NCBI GenBank assembly: GCA_016215605.1
Contig: JACRJB010000045.1
Location: forward strand, 1-40,744
Reading direction: 5' to 3'
Source: Rhodopseudomonas palustris
GTDB lineage: Bacteria; Pseudomonadota; Alphaproteobacteria; Rhizobiales; Xanthobacteraceae
DNA: 40,744 bases
The translations under genes and the position numbers were made by a program. The notes beneath the pieces are model-generated. The model did not search any database and was not told the origin of the DNA. It saw nothing but the letters and a program-made list of their open reading frames with translations. Each line of letters starts with the position of its first letter. The first letter of the stretch is position 1. Positions 18,743 through 26,540 of the stretch are shown here, piece by piece.

Positions 18743-19861
18743 ATGCGCCGCGCCTCGTTGTCGATCCGGATCTATGCCGGCGCCCTGATCGGCCTGGTGG
18801 TGCTGTTCTCCGCCGTCGGACTGGCCGCGACGGTGTTCCGTCAGGCCGCGGTCGGCGGCGAAAACCGGATGTTCGCGCAGTTGCCCGGCTGGCCACGTTC
18901 GCTCTCCGATTGGGAGAGCTTTCCGCAACGCTTCGACGATTACTTCAACGACCAGTTCGGGCTGCGCAAGCTGCTGCTGCGGCTCAACACCGACATCAAC
19001 GCGCTGATGCTCGGGCGGCTGCCGTCCGACCGGGTCGTGCTCGGCCGGGACGACTGGCTGTTCTATGCGGGCGAGGAGTCGCTCGAACTCTACGCCAACA
19101 AGCGCCCGCTCAGCAGCGCGCAACTCGACGACGCCCGCGAGTCGCTGGCCCGGCGCGTCAGCCGGGCGAAACAGCTCGGCGCCGGCTATGTGCTGATCAT
19201 CGCCCCCGACAAGCACAGCATCTATCCCGAACCCATGCCACGGTTTCTGACGCGGCGCGGCGGACCTTCGCAGCTCGATCAGTTGCTGAGCGTCGCCCGG
19301 CCCGCCGGCCTACCGGTCGTCGATCCACGCCCCGCGCTGCTGCAGGGCAAGGCCGATGGGCTGGTCTACTACAAGGACGACACCCACTGGACCGACTGGG
19401 GTGCCTATCTCGGCTACCGCGCGCTGATGGCCGCGCTGCCGCTGCCCGGATTGCCGATCGTCGAACTCGATCACCGCCAGTTCTCGGTGCCGGGCGAGAT
19501 GAGAGGCGGGCTCGCCGACATGGCCAATCTCCCCTGGGTCGAACGCAAATGGAGCGTCGACCCGGCGACCAGACGCTGCGACGTCACCAAGACCCCGTTC
19601 GAGCGGCTGTCGCCGAATCTGTCCATCGCCCATACGCACTGCGCCGGCGCCAGGTACAAGGTCGTCTATATCGGCGACTCGTTCTCCGACTGGCTCATGC
19701 CCTATCTGTCGCAAAGCTTCGGAGAAATCGTCCATATCGCCCGCTCCGGCTTCACGCCGTGGCGCGATCTGCAGCCCACCATCGATCGCGAAGCGCCCGA
19801 CCTGATCATCGAAGAGCTGGTCGAGCGCCACGTCTCGTCGATCGCCGACGCCCACGAGTAA
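18743..19861 (+). CDS. AlgJ/AlgX-like SGNH acetyltransferase, periplasmic, membrane-anchored
   Basis: A 372-residue protein with an N-terminal transmembrane anchor (about 9-32) and a periplasmic SGNH-hydrolase-like domain. The catalytic set of the AlgX/AlgJ family is visible: KDDTHWTDWGAY gives D213 and H215, and YIGDSFSDW gives S313. The C-terminal EELVERHV is also typical. It accepts acetyl from the MBOAT partner and places it on a glycan. The ATG lies 2 bases after the MBOAT stop, so the two are co-translated. Alternatives are peptidoglycan (PatB-like) or exopolysaccharide as substrate; sequence alone does not decide. Confidence 0.9.
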   Translation: MRRASLSIRIYAGALIGLVVLFSAVGLAATVFRQAAVGGENRMFAQLPGWPRSLSDWESFPQRFDDYFNDQFGLRKLLLRLNTDINALMLGRLPSDRVVLGRDDWLFYAGEESLELYANKRPLSSAQLDDARESLARRVSRAKQLGAGYVLIIAPDKHSIYPEPMPRFLTRRGGPSQLDQLLSVARPAGLPVVDPRPALLQGKADGLVYYKDDTHWTDWGAYLGYRALMAALPLPGLPIVELDHRQFSVPGEMRGGLADMANLPWVERKWSVDPATRRCDVTKTPFERLSPNLSIAHTHCAGARYKVVYIGDSFSDWLMPYLSQSFGEIVHIARSGFTPWRDLQPTIDREAPDLIIEELVERHVSSIADAHE

Positions 19862-19866
19862 TGACA

Positions 19867-19993
19867 ACGTCATGGCCGGGCTCGTCCCGCCTGCGGGGCC
19901 GGAGCCCCTTCGGCGCGGCGAAGGCCCGGCCATCCACGTCTTTCATCGTTGGGCAGCAAGGCGTGGATGCCCGGCACGAGGCCGGGCATGACG
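19867..19993. repeat. Dispersed palindromic repeat unit (GTCATG...CATGAC)
   Basis: Outer arms CGTCATGGCCGGGCTCGT and ACGAGGCCGGGCATGACG are inverted copies with a few mismatches. The inner arms ATCCACG / CGTGGAT also pair. It contains a 22-base block (19908-19929) that recurs identically at 26428-26449. The unit lies between convergent genes and could form a long cruciform or transcript hairpin. Confidence 0.7.
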
Positions 19994-20066
19994 CGAGGTC
20001 AGGTTTTGCGCTCCTTCGTATGTGGAGCTTTCGGCTGTCTTTCAGAGGGCGATTGCTGCAGTTGTC

Positions 20067-20948
20067 CTACTCCGCCGCCATCAGCGACGGTGCCGCATAG
20101 GGGGCGCCTTCTTCGATCGGCAGCGACGGGTCGCGCGACCATTCGTTCCAGGAGCCGAAATACAGGCTGACGTCCTTGATGCCGGCTTCCTTCAGCGCGA
20201 CCAGCGTGTTCGACGCACGGGCGCCCTTGAAGCAGTACAACACGACCGGCGTATCCGGCGTGATGCCGACGCTGGCGCATTCGGCGAGAATCTCGGCGGA
20301 GGATTTGAACATCGGGCCGGCCGGCGACGGCTTCATCATCCGGTACCATTCGATCCAGACCGCGCCGGGGATGCGGCCCTTGCGCGGGCAGAAATCCTTG
20401 CCATAGGGCGACGAGCTTTCGCCTATCCATTCGTCGACGTCGCGGGTGTCGAGCTTGACCTTGCCGGAATCGGCGACCGCGGCCTTCATCGATTCCAGAT
20501 CGACCAGGATCGAAGCCGCGGCCGGATCGACCGTGAAGCTCTTCGCCACCGGCGTCGGCACGTCGGTGGTGCTCGGCAGGCTGGCCGCGGCCCAGGCCGC
20601 GTAGCCGCCGTGCAGGATCTTGACCTTGGGATAGCCCAGCGACTTCAGCAGCACGTAGCCGCGGCAGGACTGGCCGAAGCCGGTGTTCATCGACTGCTCG
20701 TAGATCACCGCCGTCTCTTCGCCCGACAGGCCGGCGGCGCCGAACGCGGCGGCGAACTTCTCGCTCATCTCCTTGACGCCCTCGGGCGTCGAAGTCGCGA
20801 GGTACGTGAAGATCTCGTGGATGTTGACGGCGCCGGGAATGTGGCCGGCCGCATAGGCCTCGGGATTGCGGGTGTCGATCACCACCGTGGTCGGGGAGGC
20901 AAGCATTTCGGAGAGTTCGGCGGGCGTGACAAGAACCTTCTCAGTCAT
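20067..20948 (-). CDS. Thiosulfate/3-mercaptopyruvate sulfurtransferase (two rhodanese domains)
   Basis: A 293-residue sulfurtransferase. The first rhodanese domain (about 5-125) is the inactive type; the second (about 145-280) carries the active-site loop CFKGAR with C239. It moves sulfane sulfur from thiosulfate or mercaptopyruvate to an acceptor such as cyanide or thiols. The six-residue loop with G and R fits the SseA/3-mercaptopyruvate or thiosulfate type; substrate preference is not certain. The frame is open 33 codons upstream, but ATG 20948 follows CACAGGAGC and begins the conserved part. It lies downstream of the acyl-CoA dehydrogenase gene in the same direction, 138 bases away. Confidence 0.93.
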   Translation of the reverse strand: MTEKVLVTPAELSEMLASPTTVVIDTRNPEAYAAGHIPGAVNIHEIFTYLATSTPEGVKEMSEKFAAAFGAAGLSGEETAVIYEQSMNTGFGQSCRGYVLLKSLGYPKVKILHGGYAAWAAASLPSTTDVPTPVAKSFTVDPAAASILVDLESMKAAVADSGKVKLDTRDVDEWIGESSSPYGKDFCPRKGRIPGAVWIEWYRMMKPSPAGPMFKSSAEILAECASVGITPDTPVVLYCFKGARASNTLVALKEAGIKDVSLYFGSWNEWSRDPSLPIEEGAPYAAPSLMAAE

Positions 20949-21086
20949 GGGTTCGCTCCTGTGTGCATCGTTGAACGTCGGCTGGGAGTGTCTCGGGCAC
21001 AGGGCAGCGTCCTGTGGTGACTGTTGCCGCGCGCGCGGCAGCGGCACGCGGGCGGCGAAGGCGCCGCCGCGTCGACCGCGCGCGAA

Positions 21087-22217
21087 CTAGTGCGCCATGT
21101 CCGCCAGCATCTTGCGGAGTTGCTTGGTGGCGGGTGTCACGATCGCCACGAAGTAAGCCTCGCGCAGGCGGCGCTGCGCGGTGGCGCCCGCGACGTAGCC
21201 GCGCGCGCCGCAATGGAGCATCGCGGCATGAGCGGCCGCGACCGAGGCGTCGCCGGCGGCCAGACGCGCTTCGATCACCGCCCGCCAATAGTCGCGGTCG
21301 GTTTCGAACGGCGTCGCGGCGAGACGCGCGACCTCGGCCTCCATGGTGGCGAGCCCTTCGGCGATCGGCTCGGCCTGGACGTCGAGATATTTGTTGACGT
21401 GGCCGAGCGGGCCTTTGGTCTGCTCGATCAGCCGCAGGCAGTCGCGGATCAGGCCGAACTCCATGCCGGCTTGCAGCAGAATGAAGCCGGCGCGGATGCG
21501 CTTGATGTAGTCGTCGACCGGATCGGCGATCACCCATTCGTCCGGCACGCTCACGTCGCGCATCTGCACCGCGAAGGTGCGGGTGCCGTCGAGGGCGGTG
21601 AACTTGGCGTTGTCGGCGAGGCTCAGGCCCTCGGCGGCGCAGGGAATCGCCGCCATCACGTTGCGCGTCGTGCCGCCGTCCTCGACCTCGAAGATGCCGC
21701 CGAAGTAGTGATCGGGTCCGAGATTGGAGACGTAGGGCAGCAGCCCCTTGACCACATAGCCGCCGGCGACGCGGCGGCCCTTCAGCCGCATCGGCTCGAT
21801 GCCGAACAGCGACTTCATCGGGTTCGACAGCGCGGTGCCGCCGAGCACCGCACCGCTGGCGATCTGCGGGCCGATGCCGGTCCGCAGATGGTCGTTATCG
21901 GAGGCGTAGATGTACCAGGCCAGTGCGTCCTGGCACCACATGCAGAACGACGTCGACAGGCAGTGCTCGCCGGCCGCCGCCATGGCGTTGATCGAGGTCA
22001 TCAGATCGACGCTCGGGCTCTTGCCCGGAAGGTGATGCGCATAGGCGCCGAGACGCCCGAAGGCGCGCATCAAATCTTCCGGGTAGTAACCCTCGGTGTC
22101 GATCCGGTTGACCAGCGACGGCAGCTCGCGCGCCGACAGCGCGCGCACCGCTTCGACGACCTCGGCGCCGGGAAGCGCCGCGGCGTCGCCTGTGTTCATC
22201 GACTGGACGTCCAGCAT
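21087..22217 (-). CDS. Acyl-CoA dehydrogenase-family flavoprotein
   Basis: A 376-residue protein with the three-part acyl-CoA dehydrogenase layout: helical N-terminus, middle beta domain (GGTALSNP, LKGRRVAGGYVVKGLLPYVSNLGPDHYF), and C-terminal four-helix domain (ATMEAEVARLAATPF...HAAMLHCGARGY). The catalytic base was not identified. These enzymes oxidise acyl-CoA at alpha-beta with FAD; some members act as flavin-dependent monooxygenases, so the substrate is open. ATG 22217 has GGAGCGAG upstream. It lies 29 bases downstream of the OsmC gene and is probably in one operon, repressed by the TetR gene on the other side. Confidence 0.85.
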   Translation of the reverse strand: MLDVQSMNTGDAAALPGAEVVEAVRALSARELPSLVNRIDTEGYYPEDLMRAFGRLGAYAHHLPGKSPSVDLMTSINAMAAAGEHCLSTSFCMWCQDALAWYIYASDNDHLRTGIGPQIASGAVLGGTALSNPMKSLFGIEPMRLKGRRVAGGYVVKGLLPYVSNLGPDHYFGGIFEVEDGGTTRNVMAAIPCAAEGLSLADNAKFTALDGTRTFAVQMRDVSVPDEWVIADPVDDYIKRIRAGFILLQAGMEFGLIRDCLRLIEQTKGPLGHVNKYLDVQAEPIAEGLATMEAEVARLAATPFETDRDYWRAVIEARLAAGDASVAAAHAAMLHCGARGYVAGATAQRRLREAYFVAIVTPATKQLRKMLADMAH

Positions 22218-22246
22218 GGGCTCGCTCCGCTGTTGGAGGGCTGGGA

Positions 22247-22819
22247 TCAGGCCATCGTCACGTCGAGATTGACCGGGCGCGAGAAGGTGTTGGCCACCGG
22301 CGACCACAGCCGCGCATGCGCCACCAGCGCGTCGAGTTCTTCGCGGGGACGGTCGGCCTCGAACTTCACCTTGGCGCGGACGTCGGTGAAGCCGACCGGC
22401 TTCTCGGACAGATCGCCGGTGCCCCAGACGCCGGTGATGTTGAGGTCGCCCTCGAGTTCGATCTCGAGCGTGTAGACGGTAATGCCACGCGCCACCGCAT
22501 TGGCATGGATGCCGACCGCGAGGCAGGAGCCGAGCGCGGCGAGCGAGGCTTCGGACGGATTCGGCGCGGTGTCGTCGCCGAGCAGGCCCGGCGGCTCGTC
22601 GACAATGTAGGGCGGCAGGGTGCGGACGAAGTTGAGATGACGGAAGCGGCCCTCGGCGACGGTCTTGCACTTCAGCGTCTTGATCGCGGTCGGATCGGCC
22701 TTGCCCTTGGCGATCAGCTCGTCGAGCCCGGCCTTGTCGATCGGCGCGAGGCAGCCGGTCATGGCGACGGGGCTATCCGGGGTGAGGCAGGCGGTCATCG
22801 CGGTGGCGGCTTTCGTCAT
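22247..22819 (-). CDS. OsmC/Ohr-family protein
   Basis: A 190-residue OsmC-fold protein: GDDTAPNPSEASLAALGSCLAVG with C99, then the helix of the fold. OsmC/Ohr proteins reduce organic hydroperoxides with a pair of cysteines; the second cysteine is not obvious here, so peroxidase activity is uncertain and a different thiol or hydrolase role is possible. The first ~30 residues are an extension ahead of the core. The ribosome site AGAGGAGAT precedes ATG 22819. First gene of a probable two-gene operon with the acyl-CoA dehydrogenase. Confidence 0.88.
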   Translation of the reverse strand: MTKAATAMTACLTPDSPVAMTGCLAPIDKAGLDELIAKGKADPTAIKTLKCKTVAEGRFRHLNFVRTLPPYIVDEPPGLLGDDTAPNPSEASLAALGSCLAVGIHANAVARGITVYTLEIELEGDLNITGVWGTGDLSEKPVGFTDVRAKVKFEADRPREELDALVAHARLWSPVANTFSRPVNLDVTMA

Positions 22820-22860
22820 GGGATCTCCTCTGGCTGCCGTGGGTCCGGCAGCATCTAGGC

Positions 22861-22876
22861 TACAGACCGTTCTGTA
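22861..22876. promoter_or_regulatory. Palindromic TetR operator candidate
   Basis: TACAGA-CCGT-TCTGTA is a perfect 6-bp inverted repeat with a 4-base spacer. It lies 42 bases ahead of the OsmC start, in the OsmC/TetR divergent region, and is the natural candidate for binding by the TetR protein encoded at 23088. Confidence 0.6.
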
Positions 22877-23087
22877 TTAGCAGGAAGCATGCCAGATCGG
22901 CCGGCCGTCAAAAGTTCAACAAAATCAACGAATCAGTGGCCGAAACGCGCCTGCCCGACAATTAGGCGCGCCGCTTTTGCGGTCAAATCGCGCTCCTGGT
23001 TGCCTGCATCGGCGTCAGCAAGGTTGCGAACAGACCATTCGGTTTCCCCGATTGCAGTTTGGCGGAGGCGGGGGTATTGGCGTTTGA

Positions 23088-23690
23088 ATGGCCCAGGTAG
23101 CGCCCCAGCCCACGATCGATTCGCCCGCGCCCGATGTGCGGATATCCCCGCGCGATCGGCTGATCGAAAGCGCCCGGGTGCTGTTCTGCCGCTACGGCAT
23201 CAACTCGGTCGGGGTCGATGCCATCATCGAGAACGCCGGCACCGCCAAGACCACCCTGTACAAGCTGTTCGGCTCCAAGGACGGGCTGGTTGAAGCCGTG
23301 CTGCAGCGCGAGGGGCAGAGCTGGCGCAGCTGGTTCATCGACGAGATCGACGGGCCGGGCGGCAGCGCGCGCGAGCGGCTGGCGCGGATCGGCCCGGCGC
23401 TGAAGAGCTGGTTCAGCCGTCCCGATTTCTACGGCTGCCCGTTCATCAATGCGGTCGGCGAATCCGACAAGGCCGACGACCGGATGCGCAGCCTGGCGAT
23501 CGCCCACAAGACGATCGTACACGACCGGCTGACCGCCTTGTGCGCCGAAGCGGAGATCGCCGAGCCGGCGCAGGTGGCGCATACGCTCGGGCTGGTGATC
23601 GACGGCGCCATCGTGATGGCGCTGGTGACCCGCGACGCCGGTGCCGCCGATGTCGCCGGCCGCGCCTGCGCGGCGATCCTGCCGCACTGA
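23088..23690 (+). CDS. TetR-family transcriptional regulator
   Basis: A 200-residue regulator. The N-terminal helix-turn-helix (about 20-65) reads RLIESARVLFCRYGINSVGVDAII...TAKTTLYKLFGSKDGLVEAV, a clear TetR signature. The C-terminal ~130 residues form the helical ligand-binding and dimer domain, with FYGCPFINAVGE, common in a TetR branch often found beside oxidoreductase genes. It is divergent from the OsmC/acyl-CoA dehydrogenase genes, which it probably represses through the palindrome at 22861. The ligand is unknown. Confidence 0.92.
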   Translation: MAQVAPQPTIDSPAPDVRISPRDRLIESARVLFCRYGINSVGVDAIIENAGTAKTTLYKLFGSKDGLVEAVLQREGQSWRSWFIDEIDGPGGSARERLARIGPALKSWFSRPDFYGCPFINAVGESDKADDRMRSLAIAHKTIVHDRLTALCAEAEIAEPAQVAHTLGLVIDGAIVMALVTRDAGAADVAGRACAAILPH

Positions 23691-23702
23691 TCGTCCGGCG
23701 CG

Positions 23703-25664
23703 TCAGCGCCCGAAGATGCCCTGCGCCCGCTCCCGCATGAAGTAGACCGATCCGGCGACGGTGAGATGGTCGCCATCGAACACCGTCGGCTCGCCCGCAG
23801 TGCCGGGCACAGACAGCAGGCAACCGTCACCGTTACAGAAGCTCGGCGTCGGCGACACGAAGTGGGCGCCTTCGGCTTCGAACAGCGCCCGCAGCCGCGC
23901 ATTGTCGTCGGCCCAGTCCGATTCGAGATGGGTGCGGTCGCGCTGCGGAATTGGCTGCGCGCTCCATCCGGCGGCGCGCGCGCGCAGCGCCTGCGCCAGC
24001 ACCCGCCGCGGCGGCGTCCGCCACGACGGAACCCGGCCGATCACCACGATCCGGCGAATGCCGAAGGAGCGGAGATCGGCCAGCGTCGCGCGCATGAGCG
24101 CCTCGGTGTCCGGCGCTCCCGGATCGCGCCAGCGCTGCGCCGCCATGATCAGCGTGTCGGGCCGCAGCTCCCGCAGCCGCTCGCGCACGCCGGCATTGAT
24201 CGCGGCGCAATGCGGCGACCGCTCGGTGACATAGCCGAAGATCGGTGGACACAGTCCGGCGGTGTATTGCGAGATGCGGAAATCGCCGCTGGCGCGCTGC
24301 AGCGCGCGCAGGCCGGGATAGAGATGCGCGGCGTGGGAATCGCCCCACAGCACGACCCGCCTGGCGTCCGCCGGGGCGTCGTCCTCGCACTCGGCGGCAA
24401 AGCCAGGCCGTGCGCTCTGGAAGCAGACGCCGTTGCGATAGGCGGTCTCCGCCTCGGCCCTGAAGTCGCGGGTGATCGCCTGCAGATCGGGCCCGAAGCG
24501 CGACGGGAAACCGCCGGCCGCGTAGATGAAGACACCGGCGAGGCCGGCCGCCGCCACCGCGGCGAAGGCCGTCGCAGTCTTGGCGCGGCTCGGGCGGGCG
24601 CGGAACGGCGGCTCGATCACGCGCCAGGTGACATGCGCCAGCGCAAACGCCACCAGGATCGCGATCGCCTTCATCAGCGGCGGCGGTTCTTCGCCGAACC
24701 GCACGATCCGGATCGCCGCCAGCAGCGGCCAGTGCCACAGATACAGCGGGTAGCTGATCAGCCCGACATAGACCATGGCGCGATGGCCGAGCAGCCGCCG
24801 GTTCACGACCGGCGACGGGCCGGCGAAGATCAGCAGCGCCGCGCCGCCCACCGGCAGCGCCGCCCACCAGCCGGGGAAGCCGCGATCGCTGCTGATCAGC
24901 ACCGCGCCGGCCGCCAGCAGCAGCAGGCCGAGCCAGGCGCAGGCCGCGCGGATCGCCGCCTCGTGGCGGTCGAACACCGCGCGGAGCGCATCGAGCGCAG
25001 CGATCGATGCGATGTCGCGCCCCGGGCCTGCATTGGCGGCGATCGCCAGCAGGCAGCCGACCATCAGCTCCCAGAACCGCGTCACCGGCAGATAGAACGC
25101 GGCGAGCGCGTGCCCCGGCGTCAGCGCCACGTTGGCGGCGAACGAGGCGATCAGCACCACCAGCGCCGCCAGCAACGGGCCGTGCGTCCATCGCCACGCC
25201 AGCAGCAGCAGCGGCGGCCACAGCAGATAGAACTGCTCCTCGACGCCGAGCGACCACAGATGCAGCAGCGGATTGAGTTCGGCGGCGGTCTCGAAGTAAC
25301 CGGCGTCGCGCAGCAGCGCGAGGTTGGAGAGGAACGCGGCGCCGAAGCCGATCGACTTGCCGGCGTCGCGATAATCGACCGGGAACAGCAGAAACCAGCC
25401 GGCGATGGCGCAACTGATCAGCACCAGCGCCAGCGCCGGAAAGATCCGGTTGATGCGGCGCGCGTAGAACGTGCCGAAGCTGAAGCCGTCGCCGCGCTGC
25501 GCCTGGCAGATGATCGAGGTGATCAGAAAGCCCGAGATCACGAAGAACACGTCGACGCCGACGAACCCGCCGCGCACCGACTGCGGAAACGCATGGAACG
25601 CCACCACCAGCAGCACGGCGATGGCGCGCAATCCGTCGATATCGCTGCGGTAGCTCGGCCTCAT
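23703..25664 (-). CDS. Membrane acyltransferase (OafA/YrhL type) fused to SGNH domain
   Basis: A 653-residue protein. Residues 1-380 are an Acyltransferase_3 membrane domain with about ten helices; YRSDIDGLRAIAVLLVVAFHAFP with H24, FFVISGFLITS, YARRINRIFPAL and SYPLYLWHWPLL are classic. Residues ~435-650 form a periplasmic SGNH domain with VLWGDSHAAHLYP (S443) and FDGDHLTVAGS (D630/H633 region). It acetylates lipopolysaccharide O-antigen or another surface glycan. The frame is open 90 codons upstream but without similarity; ATG 25664 begins the conserved MRPSYRSDIDGLRA. It is convergent with the TetR gene, 12 bases apart. Confidence 0.93.
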   Translation of the reverse strand: MRPSYRSDIDGLRAIAVLLVVAFHAFPQSVRGGFVGVDVFFVISGFLITSIICQAQRGDGFSFGTFYARRINRIFPALALVLISCAIAGWFLLFPVDYRDAGKSIGFGAAFLSNLALLRDAGYFETAAELNPLLHLWSLGVEEQFYLLWPPLLLLAWRWTHGPLLAALVVLIASFAANVALTPGHALAAFYLPVTRFWELMVGCLLAIAANAGPGRDIASIAALDALRAVFDRHEAAIRAACAWLGLLLLAAGAVLISSDRGFPGWWAALPVGGAALLIFAGPSPVVNRRLLGHRAMVYVGLISYPLYLWHWPLLAAIRIVRFGEEPPPLMKAIAILVAFALAHVTWRVIEPPFRARPSRAKTATAFAAVAAAGLAGVFIYAAGGFPSRFGPDLQAITRDFRAEAETAYRNGVCFQSARPGFAAECEDDAPADARRVVLWGDSHAAHLYPGLRALQRASGDFRISQYTAGLCPPIFGYVTERSPHCAAINAGVRERLRELRPDTLIMAAQRWRDPGAPDTEALMRATLADLRSFGIRRIVVIGRVPSWRTPPRRVLAQALRARAAGWSAQPIPQRDRTHLESDWADDNARLRALFEAEGAHFVSPTPSFCNGDGCLLSVPGTAGEPTVFDGDHLTVAGSVYFMRERAQGIFGR

Positions 25665-25948
25665 GGCGCTGCTGCGTCGTCCTGGCTCGCGAGAGAAGCT
25701 GCAACTCGCCGAAGGGCGGCCGCGTGGCCCCGTGGATACGAGCTGAAACAGCTCGGTGGCAGGCGTCCCATCGCGAAGCCGGACGGCCGTGTCAAGCGAG
25801 CCGCGGCAGCGAGGGCCGGGGCGGCTTCCCGGCATCGGCAAAAAGAACGAAGAGGCCCGCTCCAGGTTTGCCCGGATACCGCGTGCGCGCGTACACTCGG
25901 CGGGTTCCAAAGGCCGGCATCGCCGCGCCTCCAACGCCGGACGCCCCG

Positions 25949-26377
25949 ATGCAAATCCTCAGACACCGGATCGACCTCGCCACCACCGCGCCGATCCAGA
26001 TCATCGACATCACCGAGCAGGTCCGCGGCTTCGTCGCCGGCAGCGGCGTCAAGGACGGGCTGGTCACGGTGAGCTGTCTGCACACCACCGCGCGGATCAA
26101 CGTCAACGAGCGCGAGGAAAAGCTCGAGCGCGACATGCTGACGTTTCTCAAGCGCTTCGCGCCGCGCGATGGCGACTACCTGCACAACCTCGCGCCGATC
26201 GACGGCCGCGACAACGCCCATTCGCATCTGATCGGGCTGTTCATGAATTCGTCGGAGACGATTCCGCTGGCGGGCGGCGCGATGGTGCTGGGCGAATGGC
26301 AGTCGATCTTCTTCATCGAACTCGACGGCCCGCGCGAGCGCCGCGGCGTCGAGCTGCAGATCATCGGCCAGGGCTAG
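25949..26377 (+). CDS. YjbQ-family protein (UPF0047)
   Basis: A 142-residue single-domain protein. It has CLHTTARINVNERE and the conserved HNLAPIDGRDNAHSHLIG with metal-binding-type histidines, then VLGEWQSIFFIELDGPRERR. E. coli YjbQ has a weak thiamine-phosphate synthase activity reported as secondary; the main role is unknown. ATG 25949 begins the family core; the longer open frame upstream is not family-like. It precedes the RuBisCO-like gene in the same direction, with a palindromic repeat between them. Confidence 0.9.
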   Translation: MQILRHRIDLATTAPIQIIDITEQVRGFVAGSGVKDGLVTVSCLHTTARINVNEREEKLERDMLTFLKRFAPRDGDYLHNLAPIDGRDNAHSHLIGLFMNSSETIPLAGGAMVLGEWQSIFFIELDGPRERRGVELQIIGQG

Positions 26378-26387
26378 CCTCTACGGC

Positions 26388-26514
26388 GCGTCATCGCCGG
26401 CGTGACGCGCCCGCTGGGCCGAAGCCGCTTCGGCGCGGCGAAGGCCCGGGCATCCATCGGTCCAAAGGAGGGCTTCTTTGCGATGGATACGCGGGTCAAG
26501 CCCGCGTATGACGG
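26388..26514. repeat. Dispersed palindromic repeat unit between yjbQ and the RuBisCO-like gene
   Basis: It begins GCGTCATCGCCGG and ends with GGATACGCGGGTCAAGCCCGCGTATGACGG, in which ATACGCGGG/CCCGCGTAT is a strong hairpin. It shares the 22-base block 26428-26449 with 19908-19929. The second hairpin ends 27 bases ahead of the RuBisCO-like start. Confidence 0.7.
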
Positions 26515-26540
26515 CTTCCACTCCTCAGCGGAACAGAACG

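Noticed and set aside
17258-19861. An 867-residue frame joining the MBOAT region to the AlgJ-like gene
   Set aside because: Only the last 372 residues are real; the first part is the wrong frame of the MBOAT gene.
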